Shown here one piece after another: positions 20,345 through 32,046 of a stretch of 55,083 nucleotides of DNA (positions within the stretch are counted from its first letter, which is position 1; each line of letters begins with the position of its first letter). The position numbers were made by a program, and so were the translations under genes. This DNA is from Chara braunii (lineage: Eukaryota; Streptophyta; Charophyceae; Charales; Characeae), in assembly GCA_003427395.1 (NCBI GenBank), contig BFEA01000227.1, forward strand, positions 2,159,378 through 2,214,460, in the 5' to 3' direction. The notes beneath the pieces were generated by a model, which had not been told where the DNA came from, did not search any database, and worked only from the letters and a program-made list of their open reading frames with translations.

Positions 20345-22217
20345 ATGTCTTACTTCTGGAAATGTTTGCAAAAGTCTATTCTGACGAGATCCGTGAACAC
20401 ATTCTTGTTTCCTATTTCGATCACACTCTCCGTGGGCGAAGGACCATCTGAGCCTAAGACTCGGATGCAGGCCGAGACTACGAAACAAGAATTGTTGACC
20501 TTATGGAACCAGTTCTTGACCAAAGTACATCTGGCTGGACCGGATGCTGAACAACACGTCCGTGATAGATTTGATTTGCAGACGGTTGAAGACCGTCTGA
20601 AGAAATCTATCACAGCTGTGGAGGTTGTGGCAGCCGGGACCGAAGTCTCCAAACTGATTGCCCAGGGCCGACAGGCGTTGGATCAGTTTGCCTTGAAGCA
20701 ACTGGAAGAAATAATGGAAGCGACTCGTAAAGGCGAGACAAAGCTAGAAGTAACTGAGGCTACAATTGATGCCAATATCCAACAGTTGAAAGAAACATTG
20801 GCCGCGAAAGAAAAAAAGAAAGAAGAATTGGCTAGAAGAAGAGAATAGAAACGAACAAGAGGATAAAGAGTTAAAGAAATTAGACAGATAATTGGAATAT
20901 AAATTGGAGAACAGACTTACATGTCACATACATTGTTTCATATTGTGACATACCTAACCTTTCTGGAAGAGAAAATTGTCAGGCAGCAAACTTAATTAGA
21001 TGAAATTGCTGTAGGATTGCGAACTATCGCAAATATTGTGAAAGGAAAGAACCAGATAGAGGGTGAGGAAAAAACAAGAAGAAAAAGAAGACAAGAAAGA
21101 AGTGAGAAAGTTGATGGGAGATGCTATGAAGTCTGCTGGTCCCACAATTCAGACGACGTCCAATGAGAATGGACCACCGAGTCCACCATCCTCTCCATCT
21201 CACTCTTCTCATTCATCTCCTTCTCCCAAGTCTCCTCCTTCAACAACTCCGGGTAAGACAAGTGTTGAAGCGGAGAAGCCAAAGAAAAAAGAAAAAGTGA
21301 AAATGAAGTGGTCTTTTACGTTCAGTAACAAGAATGACGAGAGTCTGTTGCTTTGGATTGCTGAGATCCAAACGTATGTGAGCACCGCTCCGGTCGAGCC
21401 GGAGTCCCAAGTCGCGTTCCCTACCTCTTGCATGGGTGGTGAGGCCAAACAAGGGGTGTTGGCCGACGCCAATGCCGCGGGGTTCGAAGACATCGGCGAG
21501 TGGGCAAAGACCAAGGACCGTTTTCTCGATAAGACGACGACCGACAAGGCGTTTGACCAATTAACATCGATTGGTCAAAAACATTGGACATCGGTCGAGG
21601 CTTTGTTCCGTGAAGTCGATCGATTGCTGCAGGTTCCAGGATTGAACCTGCAAGACAGCCAAGTGCTGTACATCTACTCCCGCGCATTGCCTGAGCCCAT
21701 CCGGGGACACTTGGTCGCCGAAGCAAAGTCAGGTAAATACAATTATAGGCAATTTCGCGACCGTGCTCTGCAAAGAGAACAAATGTCTTCTCAAGTCAAA
21801 AATTCCTATGCAGCTGTCGTTAAGTCTGGAGCAAGAGGAGGAGGGAGGCCGTACAATGGGAAACGAATCCTCTGGCGACAAAAGCGTAAGGACCATACCC
21901 TTGTCGTTTTTGACGACGACACAGTGGAAAAGTGACCATTAGAAGACAAGGATAACAACAGTGACTTCGGGAAGGGGGAAGTCACTGCTGTTGTGGCCAA
22001 CAAGGGAGGGCCACCTAGAAGTGGAACAGGGAAGAAACCGAGACCGTTTCCATGGCACCCTGACATTGCCGACGGGAAGCCGTGGTTGAAGATGGGAACG
22101 ACTCGCGAGACTTGGCATGAGCGCATAGACAATGCGCAATGTGTTAAATGCGGCACACCGGGACATGTGATCGCATATTGCCCTTTGATCCGTAACCCAA
22201 AAGCGAGCAGCCAGTAG
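20345..22217 (+). pseudogene. Gypsy-1 gag (broken)
   Basis: Three open stretches (20345-20848, 21063-21935, 21993-22217) together give a Gag: an N-terminal helical part (QAETTKQELLTLWNQFL), a Lys-rich and Ser/Pro-rich linker, a capsid-like domain (WIAEIQTYVSTAP; QVLYIYSRALPEPIRGHL) and a zinc knuckle CVKCGTPGHVIAYC of the CX2CX4HX4C type. The first two pieces are in different frames. The second and third are in one frame, interrupted by TGA at 21933-21935. Gag packages the element RNA in cytoplasmic particles. The breaks make it non-functional. Confidence 0.85.
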
Positions 22218-22429
22218 GAGTAGCATCTGCTCCCACTGAGATTAAGGGTAAGGACGAACAGACAGGTAAGGCGTCTACGAACCCTTCTTACCCTTCTCAC
22301 AGGGCAGAGGATGATTCTTCCTTAGCCCATCATCCAGATCGCTCTGACATTGTCTTATGTTCTATCTCTCTGGATGACTCCCTTGATGAACTAGGTAATG
22401 AACTGCTAGCCTTACGTAGCTCATGGGCT

Positions 22430-25400
22430 CGAAAAGCAAAGTCTAAGGGTGAATTATTATTTGCAGATGTTGAAATCGCGCGAACACGAGTTGGTGCATT
22501 GTTGGACCCTGGATCGACGAGGTCCTACATCTCCGAGAAAGCAATCCGCAAGTTGCATCTCGGTATGAAGGAAACGACTTGTCTCGACTAATCACGTCTG
22601 TGTTAGCAGACAAGAGTACGATCACTGTCTCTTAGTACATTGATCGTATCAAGTGTCAGTTCAGAATGAGGGAAGGAAAAAAGATTGTGCACGAGTTATC
22701 TTTCCTCATAGAGAAGAATTTGCCTTTTGATCTCATTCTGGGTATGGACTAGCACGAGGAAGCCAATCCGGATATTGACTTCAAAGGCAAGATTGTGCAA
22801 CTTAAAGATGCACAATCTGAAATGAAACCAATTAAGTATCATAAGTCTGGCTCTGACTCTAGTTTGTCTTTTTGTTATATGAGTTACCCAACTTTTCGTT
22901 CGATGGTTTCGAAGAAAAAGTTGGAACAGGAAGTTATGTTGGTATTGGTAAAGAAAGTCGGTGAGTCTTCTTCTTCCTGCCCTCCAACTATTGAAAGTCT
23001 TCTTTCAGAATATAAGGATCTGCAGCTTGAACCTACCGGAATTATTGAACGTGCTATTAAGCACACCATTGAGATCATTCCAGGTAGTAAAATTCCCAAG
23101 GGCCCTATCTATAGAATGTTTTCCAGGGAACTTGAAGAATTGAAGAAACAACTGCAGGACCTTATTGACAAGGGATGGATTCACCTTAGTTCATCTCCCT
23201 ATGGTGCACCTGTCTTGTTTGTGTCCAAAAAGGAGGGTGAATTACGTCTGTGTATTGATTATCGAGGGTTGAATGCCGTCACCGTAAAAAACGCCGAACC
23301 GCTTCCTCGCATCAACGACTCACTTGACCAACTGCAGGGTTGTAAGTACTTTAGTAAGATTGATCTGAAGTCTGGGTACCATCAGATCGAGGTGGAACCC
23401 GCAGATCAACACAAGACTGTTTTCTGGACCAGGTATGACCATTACGAGTTCATGGTAATGCCCTTCGGATAGACAAACGCCCCTGCAACGTTCCAACGGT
23501 CAATGAACGAATTGTTTCGTCAATGGTTGGATCAGTTCGTTATTGTCTATCTCGACGATATTCTCGTGTATAGTAAAACCTTAGAAGAACACGAGAAGCA
23601 TCTTCGTTTGGTGCTAGATAAGTTGCGAGAGGGCAACTTAAAAATAAACCCAAGGAAGTCTGAGTTGTTAAGGCTGAAGTTTTATACTTCGGACATATAG
23701 TGAACCAAGATGACCTCAGGCCAGAGGAAAAACAAATATCAGCAATTAGAGATTGACCACAACCTAAGTCTGTGACCGAGTTACAATCTTTTATTGGCTT
23801 GGCAAGCTATTATAGGAAGTTTGTCAGAAACTTCTCATTGATCGTTGCACCAATTAGAAAATTGCTAAAGAAAGGAACTATCTGGTTGTGGGACAAGGAT
23901 TGTGAGTCTTCGTTCAAGAAGGTAAAGTATGCCTTGACTCACTACCCTGTTCTGAAAATTGCCGATTGATCTCTTCCCTTTATCGTCACTACCGATGCAA
24001 GTCAGTATGGGATTGGCGCTGTCCTTCAACAGAACGACGACAATGGTTACAAACCAATGAAGTTTATGTCTACACGATTGCCATCAGAAAAGGTTGCCAA
24101 TTTCACTTACGAAAGGGAATTGTATGCTTTAGTCTGCGCATTACACACATGGAAACACTACTTGGGAGACACTTCACTATGTACTCAGACTACTCTACTT
24201 TGAAGTGGATAAAGACACAACCTAGACTCTCCGATAAGTTAGTACGATGATCTGCATTCATTGATACTTTTGATTTTGAATTAAAAATTATCAAAGGTAA
24301 TTCTAACGTGGTTGCAGATGCATTGTCCAGAAGATGTCATTTCTTTGGTGCTATTGTCTCTTACCTAGACGTCGGGAATGATTTGAAAGATAAAATTCGT
24401 CAAGGATATACGACTGACCCTATATGGAAACCTATTATGGATGTCCTTGCAAAAGACCCAACTCTACTTCCCAACTATAAGGTAACCGATGGTTTGCTTT
24501 TCTTGTTAGACCAAACTGAACAGAGATTGTGTATTCTACACCAGGAAGAAATTAAAAGTCTGCTTATTGGGGAATGTCACGACGTTGAAGGTCATTTTTG
24601 TTTCAAGAAAACTTACGCTGAGGTTAAAGAACGCTTTGAGTGGAAGGGGTTGAAAGAAGATGTACTAACTTATGTTCGTACATGTTTGGTTTGTTAGAGA
24701 AACAAACCCTCACATGAGACCCACTTGGTCTCCTGAAACCATTACCGATTTCAAGCGAACCAGGTGAGCCTATCTCGATTGACTTTATGAGCCTCACCAA
24801 AAGCCGGAATGACCACAATCAAGTAATGGTTATTGCGGATCGTTTCTCTAAGTATGTCATGCTTATTCCCCTACCCGCAGAAACACGAACTGAATTTGTG
24901 ATCCAAAAGTTTCAGATGTGATGGGTGACATAGTATGGTTTTCCTCTCTCCATTGTATTTGACCGTGATACCAGGTTCACGAGTATGTCATGGCAAAAGC
25001 TGATGGAAGCATACGGTACACGTTTGACCATGTCGTCAGGGCGACACCCTGAAACGAATGGACAAAATGAACAGATGAACCGTTTATGCCAGCAGCTTCT
25101 GCGCATGTATGTGAGACCCCATCAGATTGATTGGGATGAGAACTTACCCAAAATAGCAAGTGCATACAATAGTAGTGTCCATACCGCTACAGGACGAACA
25201 CCAAATGCATTGCATAAGGGGTGGAAACCTAAGCGTTCCATTGATGTGCTGACAAGGGACCAATTCCTTAGGTTACCTCCAGGGACCCGGGAATATGCAG
25301 TATTGTTTCAAGAAGACATTAAGAAAGTAAAAGATAATCTAAAGAAAGCTCAAGACGGGATGATTGAACAAGCTAATAAGCATCGCCGACCATCGACATT

Positions 25401-25848
25401 CCAGGTAGGTGATCTCGTTCGGGTGAAGTCCAAAGAGTTTTCACTAGAAGAAGATGTGTCTTAGAAATTATTGTCCGTCTATTTTGAACCCTGGGAAGTT
25501 CTTAAAGTAATTGGGGATGTAGAGGGACTGTCTTACCGAATCGATATTCCCCCTCACCTCAAAACATATCCTGTCTTTCACGTGTCCAAATTGCTACCTT
25601 ATGTAGAAGGAAACGAGTTCCCACATAGACCGTCTATGATTCCGCCAGACATGGACGGTGGATATGAAGTGGATAGAATCATAGAGCATGGGTAATTTTC
25701 TACAGGTGCACGTGGACGACCACAGAAGCAGTTCAAGGTACGTTTCAAGTCTCAAGCACCATTTGAGGACATATGGTTTAGTAAACGAGAACTACTTGAA
25801 ACTGCTTCTGATATTGTCGCTGCTTATGAACGAGGGTTAAGGTCTTAA
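22430..25848 (+). pseudogene. Gypsy-1 pol (protease, RT, RNase H, integrase), broken
   Basis: Order of domains: protease (LLDPGSTRSYIS, later LPFDLILGMD), reverse transcriptase ([30 protein letters not shown], catalytic YLDD intact), RNase H (TTDASQYGIGAVLQ), integrase zinc finger (HDVEGH...CLVC) and core (DRDTRFTS; GRHPETNGQNEQMN), then a C-terminal chromo-like end (YEVDRIIEHG). The domain order RT-RH-IN makes it Ty3/gypsy (Metaviridae), probably a chromovirus-type element. Stops interrupt it after LGMD, after MPFG, in RD-PQ, in IAD-SLP, after KLVR, after CLVC, and several times in integrase. A frameshift lies near 23680. Dead copy. Confidence 0.9.
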
Positions 25849-26986
25849 ATATTTATGCGGTGGAACTCGAAAATGGGCCGGCAGGAATGCAGTGACACTG
25901 TACAGAAGTAGCCTGGGGCTCAGAACTTAGCCCCGCGAAACGCAGACCTGGGATGGCCTGCGCTGGGCTGTGTGACCTAGACACGCCCAGGCCTGAGTCT
26001 GTCGAGTGTAGTTGTGCAACCGAGTGCTGCACACAGGAAATTCAAGAGTCAAAGTCAACTGTAGAGTCAAAGGTACTGCACCCAGGCCCTTGGTTGGATA
26101 CATTCACTTGTTGTGCGTAGGTACCCAGACAGCATCCAGGGCGGGAGGAATACAGTTTCAGGCCAATCTGGGCCCTCATCCGCATGGAGATCTGGACGGC
26201 TGAGGCATACAGTATCCGGGGTCTTGACCCCGCGCCAACACTACATAAGAGCTGACTTCCTGGCTTTGACGGTCATTCAGTCTTGCGTCAATGCTGACTT
26301 CACGCGTTGACTTTAACGCTGGTGCGACGCTGCGACACTGGCTGGACGTTGGCTCTACGCTGGCATATGAGCAGAGACGGCGACGCGCTGCTGGCTGGCA
26401 TGGTGGCTGGCTGGCAATTGTCTTCTTGGCATGCTGACGTGGCAGCTGCCACTCGTCGCCGCTGACGTGGCTGCTGCCACATGTACTCTGAAGTGGCGGG
26501 GCTACGTGATTGATAGTGCTGTTCTGATTCATCGTCACTTCAGAAGGAGATCAAGACTGTGGGGTTATCGTAGATACCTACCTGGTATCTTGATGTAGAC
26601 ATTCTCCAGTTCGCTGATGAGGACAGACTGATGTGCCACGTGGCACATTGAGAGAGAACTTCAGATTTGTGTTCGGGTTATTGATTATTGAGGTGGCGAG
26701 AGAGGAGGGAGCCCGAAGCAGGAGTGGGCATTGTTGATTTCTCCCCTCTCAGTCTATTCTCCCCTCTCTCTTCTTCGTCTGTGTATGATTTCCCATCTCA
26801 TTCTATCTTGACACAATTATGATTATTTGACATTCATCAGCAGGTTGATATTTATATGGGCTGGCATTGTTGACAAGTATCTTCACGATCTATATGGTCA
26901 AAGTCCCCAGGCCGAAAGAGGCCAGGTCGGCAAGTTTCAGGAAGGTTACGTCGGGTACCCCAGAGGTCAAGTCCAACAGGTACCCG

Positions 26987-27112
26987 GTTAACAGTCACAT
27001 CCCAGAGGCAAAAGTCACATCCCATAGGCAAAAGTCACATCCCATAGACAAAAGTCACATCTCACAGGCAAGGGTCACGACCCACAGGCAAAAGGGCACG
27101 TCCCACAGACTC
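26987..27112. repeat. 20-bp minisatellite inside the Gypsy-1 LTR
   Basis: About six units of the type AAAGTCACATCCCATAGGCA, each varying by a few bases. LTR minisatellites of this kind can be enhancer-like; that is only a possibility here. Confidence 0.8.
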
Positions 27113-27471
27113 AAAAGCAGCAGCACACCAAGGAAAACTCAGGGAGGTACCGGGCCTCAACATGCTGAAGCAAACAGGTCGCTGGCAGCCGGTACCGGGT
27201 CCAAGTCAAGCCAAGAGAGGCAGAGGCTGGGACGAGTCAAGGCTCAATCCAAGTCAATATAGGGACTGGCCAGCCTCATTTCGGACAGATTCCTCATTCG
27301 CAAGAAGTGTGGAAGTGCTGCTAAGCACTTGTGCGCTATCTGCGAGTAGCATGCGCTAGAGCCCTGGCTGGGCAGCACTGTGCCGAGGAAGGCAAGCGGC
27401 CATAGCCGCACAACTAGTAGTAGGAGGTAGAGCTGAGTAGAAGCGGATGTATCCAGAGTCAAGATCTTCAT

Positions 27472-27475
<4 letters not shown>

Positions 27476-27522
<47 letters not shown>
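27476..27522. repeat. (GA)n microsatellite
   Basis: About 23 GA units within the Gypsy-1 LTR. Confidence 0.95.
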
Positions 27523-27526
<4 letters not shown>

Positions 27527-27962
27527 GTCACCAACCTGGATGAGGATGTTGGATATGGGTTGCTGAACTCCACGCTGTTGAGCGCTTGGTGACTTGAACT
27601 CTGAAACTGTTTAAAATGATAATCTGTTGGAATTTTTAAGCTGCGAAAATTTGGACAGTCACTTTGTATTTCTGGTCTCCAGTGTAGATTTCGTGTGATC
27701 ACTCAATATGTGTGTGCGCTCAAGGTGACAAACAATGACGTTCAATGCATCCTCCTTGTCTGTTGTCTGCACTGGCAAAGCTCACCAATGGAGTTTAAAA
27801 TTGCGTTCATTTTTCGGTATTTGGACTCCTGTGCTCCACAACATGCAGGAGCTCCCTGCACCTCCCTCCATGCACCCAGTGGTGCCTGGGTGTTGCATTC
27901 AGAAAAAATGGGTAGCAGTAGCAGAGGATGGGTCTGAGGCTTATTGTTGCAGGCCAGCCAAT

Positions 27963-28815
27963 TGCAATCAAACTCGTTCTCATTCACACTTTTCATGCAT
28001 GTAAACAGTAGCGCAGCAAACTGGCGACATGCGCCCACTCAAAACTTAGAGATATGGCATCCAGATACGAGTTCACTTTCAACTGGCTATGGCGACACAG
28101 CGCCCAAACAACTCACTGTTCACACACTCTGGATCACCCTGGATATCCCACACGCGTCACCCTGAACACTCACACACACACACACTTCACACTAACTCTA
28201 GCTACGGCGGCTATGGCCGCATCTACCCTATCGCTATGCTACGCTCCTTCTCTCTCGCCCACTTCAGCTTCGGGCTCTCTGCAGACCTCCTTGCACAAGT
28301 CGTTGTGGCAGCGCTTCCGCATGGCTCACGCAGGGATGAATGAAAGGTTGGGCGCTGCCTCTTGATTTATACTTCGGAAACTCGTTGGTCTGCCCTTTGC
28401 CATCGGCCCATGGTGCTATAGTCCCCCGTGGTACTTGCTGGACCGGACTGGGACTGATTGGACCTTACCGCTGACTAACTGTGGACTTACTGCGAACCTA
28501 CGGTAGTCGTACTGCAATTGCACTGCAGTTTAGTCCACCACTTGACTCGCCACTTGACCACTTGCCCACTTATCGACCTTCTAGAAGGACTACAACTAGA
28601 CTTCTGGAACTCACTAAGACTTCTACTCTATAGACCTACAGATCGAACCCCTGCTTCCTATGGGTCCCTACGACAGACTACTAACTGTTACAAATACACA
28701 GGTCACAGGTTCAATTGTCGGGGTCTACACAGGTACTGTACACAGGTAGGGCAAGGTCTAGGGATCGAACCCTGGGATCTGCGTCTGCTACTGCTAGGAG
28801 GTGAAAACCGTTTCA
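27963..28815 (-). mobile_element. Gypsy-2 3' LTR
   Basis: 853 bp. In element sense it begins TGAAACGGTTTTCACC and ends GAGTTTGATTGCA. It is preceded (element sense) by the polypurine-like GGACGGCGGGAG at 28816-28827. It differs from the 5' LTR by scattered substitutions and a shorter (CA)n. Confidence 0.92.
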
Positions 28816-28921
28816 CTCCCGCCGTCCTAAATTTGAGGTTTTCCGAGAATATTTCAGTTCAAGGTAGGACCTTTACCCTTCTTATCACGCTCATAAGCTC
28901 TGACTATGTCGGGAGCTGTTT

Positions 28922-31865
28922 CTAGAAGTTATGTCCTTGTAAACCAGCGGTCGTCTTCCGGTTCCTGATAAGCAAACCGGACCTTATACTGTTTCTGGGA
29001 CGACCTCTACCTCCTGTTCTGAACACATCCTCATCTACAATGCCGTCAATGTNATAACTTCCATCCATATCCGGGGGGATCATGGATCTTCTTGAAGGGA
29101 ACTGTTGACTTGTGACACACGACAACAACTTTAAAGCATGGAACGCAGGGTATGTGTGGAGGTGTGCTGGGATCTCTATAGTGTAGGACGGTCCATCCTC
29201 TCCGCCCTTGACTTCTAGAACTGGTCACGGTCCTCTGTATGCAGGCAGCAACTTCTGCGAGATGTGTTCCTCAGGTGCAAACTCTTTTGACCTGACCCAG
29301 ACTAAGTCGCCTACCTGAAATTGAGACGGGCGACAATGCTTGTTTGTCTGTTCTATCATTCTGTGTTGGGCCTTGCTGAGGTTTTAAACAACTGTTGCTA
29401 GTTCTTTCTCGTGTTGTACTGCGAACTCCCTGGTACCAGGCGATAGTCTGTGAATCTGTTCCCGGTTCAGTCCTTCGAACGGTCTGCGTGGTCCAAAGGA
29501 CTTGTGTAGCTCATTAGGAGTCCGACAAGTGGATAGATGCACGCTGTTGTTGTATGCACTAGCTACCTTAGGCAACATCTCATCCCAGTTGATCTGATCA
29601 GGTCTAATGTACATGCGCAAAACTTGCTGTAGAATCTTGTTCATCTGTTCTATCTGACCGTCGGTCTCTGGATGACGGCCAGATGACATTAACAACTTTG
29701 ACCCGTAAACTCTCATCAGTTCTTGCCAGTTCTGGCTGGTGAAATGACTATCTCTGTCGCTAACTATCGATAATGGGACTCCGTTCTCACTAACCCAATC
29801 ATTGAAAAACTTCTGAATAACTAATTCTGTACGTGCCTCTGCAGGCAAAGGAACAAAAACGACATACTTGCTAAAACAATCAACTATGATCGTGACTTGG
29901 CTCTTACCATGCCTACTCTTGACCTGAGTATCCATGAAGTTTATGGACACTGAATCTCCAGGTTGATCAGGAATAGGCAGCGGTCTGAGAAGACCTAGGG
30001 GCGCGCGTGTAGTGGTCTTATTCCTCTGGCACACTTTACAACTGCGGACATACTCTATGCAGTCGTTCTTCATCCCTGGCCAGGTGTACGCACGCATCAG
30101 ATTGGCTAATGTCTTTTGCCAACCAAAGTGTCCCTCTGTGTCATGGCATTCCCCTAGGATCAGACTGCGGACTTCCTCACTATTGGGAACGCATAGGCGA
30201 TCGAATACATCTGTCTTCTCAAACTGTAATCCTTCTGTAGTGCGGTAGTGTGGTTCGGTCTCTGGGGCCTCCTTACCCCTCTTGAGGAGGTCACTGTAGA
30301 TAGGGTCCTGAGCATACGCTTGCTTTACTTTCTCCTGCAGGTCTCTCCCTATATCCAGATAGTGAACTATGGCTCCAAAGTAGTCTGATCTCCTACTCAG
30401 AGCATCCGCAACTACGTTATACTTGCCCTTCATTGGCTTAAGCTCAAAGTCATACTGGTCTATTTCAGCGGCCCACCTAGTTAGCTTAGGTGTCATCTTG
30501 GCCTGGGTCTTTAACCATCGAAGCGTCTCGTGGTCAGAATACACTTTGAAGTGCCTCCCAAGCAGGTAATGCTTCCAGTGCTCTCGGGCCTGCCTGAGAG
30601 CGTAGAGTTCTCTCTCGTACGTCGAGGTAGCAACCTTCTCTGAGGGCATCCTCGCTGACATGAACTCTACGGGTCTATAGCCATTGTCGTCGTCTTGCTG
30701 CAACACGACGCCTATTCCATACTGACTCGCATCCGTGGTGACGACAAATGGCAAAGACGGATCAACTACTCTGAGGACAAAGTACTCTATTAATGACGCT
30801 TCAATCTCTTTAGCGCAGACGTACAATCTTTGTCTCATTGCCAAATTGCCTCTTTCTTAAGCAACCTGCGCAAGGGAGCGGCGATAGTAGAGAAGTTCCT
30901 TACGAACTTTCTATAGTAATTGGCTAGGCCTAGGAACGACTGCAATTCTGTCAATGTGCGGGGCGTCGGCCAGTCTCTAATCGCCGCTATCTTGCCGTCC
31001 TCTGGCTTAATGCCATCTCCGTCTAATACGTGGCCCAAGTACAGGATTTGCGTCTTCGCCCACTCGCACTTCTTCGCGTTGATCTTGAAGTTAGCCTCTC
31101 TAAGCTTTTCCAGACCTGCCTTAAATGACCCTGATGCTCCTGGAGGGTCTTACCGAAAACTAAGGTATCATCTAAATAGACTTCAACAAACTTGTCTAAC
31201 CAAGGTCTAAACAAATCATTCATACGAATCTGAAAGGTGGCTGGCACGTTGGTCAGTCCAAAGGGCATCACTATCAACTCATAGTGCCCATATCTAGTCC
31301 GGAAGGCAGTCTTGTACTGATCATCAGGATGGACCTCTATCTGATGATATCCAGACTTCAAGTCTATCTTATAGATATACTTGCAACCCTGCACACGAAG
31401 ACCTGATCTTTTAACTGCTCCTTTTTTACTAATCGCGCGAACGCGGGAGCACTAATTCAGCAATGTGCCAAGGTGTTGTCTACACCTGACACATGGAACA
31501 GGCCGGCAGTCTTGACCTGGCCTAATGGACTAGGGAGCCTACACTCATGCTCTCTCAAGTGGAGTGTGGCTCCTGCTGCCTCTCCCCAATCCATACCTAA
31601 CACCATGTCGAAAGGAAGGTCATCCTGTACGAGGAGAGTCAGGGAATGGAGAACTTTCTCCACCTTCCCATCCTTCTCTAGTCGAAAGTACGCCTGGACT
31701 CCCTCTACGTAGTCCTCAACTCGCATTGTGCGGTTGTCTGCGAGGACACTGACTATGGGGACTACTATTTGTTGGACTTTTAATCCTAGCCTTAACTTTT
31801 TCAGCGCTCTGCGGCTAATATAGCTACGGGTAGCCCCTGAGTCTATAAGGGCCCTACTCTACTCC
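28922..31865 (-). pseudogene. Gypsy-2 pol (protease, partial RT, RNase H, integrase)
   Basis: In element sense: protease active site LIDSGATRSYIS (about 31860-31815) and LPFDMVLGMDW; then the polymerase palm ([22 protein letters not shown]), RNase H (TTDASQYGIGVVLQ; YERELYALRQA; YSDHETLRWL), integrase zinc finger (HDTEGH...CKVC), the D-D-E core (VDCFSKYV, SDRDSHFTS, HPETDGQIEQMN) and a C-terminal SH3/chromo-like part (PSRRSMIPPDMDGSY). The protease tail runs almost directly into LQGCKY, so the RT fingers (normally with GAPVLFVKKKDG and CIDYR) are deleted around 31395-31456. Frameshifts lie near 31852, 31140 and 30840; stops near 29382 and in the integrase tail. The longest intact piece is 29384-30844. 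Confidence 0.9.
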
Positions 31866-32046
31866 TGAAAACCTCTACATCAACTAAGATTAGCCGTCCC
31901 TTACTCTCCTTCCTCATTTTGGCCCAGGCTGTTATTCTCTCCTTTAGCTTTTCTACCACACCTGTGAGGGACGTGCCTAGAGAGACACTAACACAAGCGG
32001 TCTCTGGACAGCTAGCTAGGCAAGGCCTGCAACCTCTGCCATAGGC

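Larger units (their letters stand above)
25888..27722 (+). mobile_element. Gypsy-1 3' LTR
   Basis: After the pol stop comes a purine-rich AAATGGGCCGGCAGG (polypurine tract, about 25871-25885), then TGCAGTGACACTG. The far end is placed at GTGCGCTCA (27722) by the TG...CA rule and by loose similarity to the end of the Gypsy-3 LTR (TGATCACT). An internal block (CCAGCCTCATT, TGGAAGTGCTG) also resembles the Gypsy-3 LTR, so the two families are related. With no 5' partner the right boundary is approximate. Confidence 0.55.

Noticed and set aside
26987-27112. Regularly spaced short repeats resembling a CRISPR array
   Set aside because: Units are directly adjacent 20-bp minisatellite copies without unique spacers, in a eukaryotic LTR, and no cas genes are present.
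27695-28004. Short coding-like frames between the Gypsy-1 LTR and Gypsy-2
   Set aside because: They extend into LTR sequence and have no recognisable features. I found no support for a gene.
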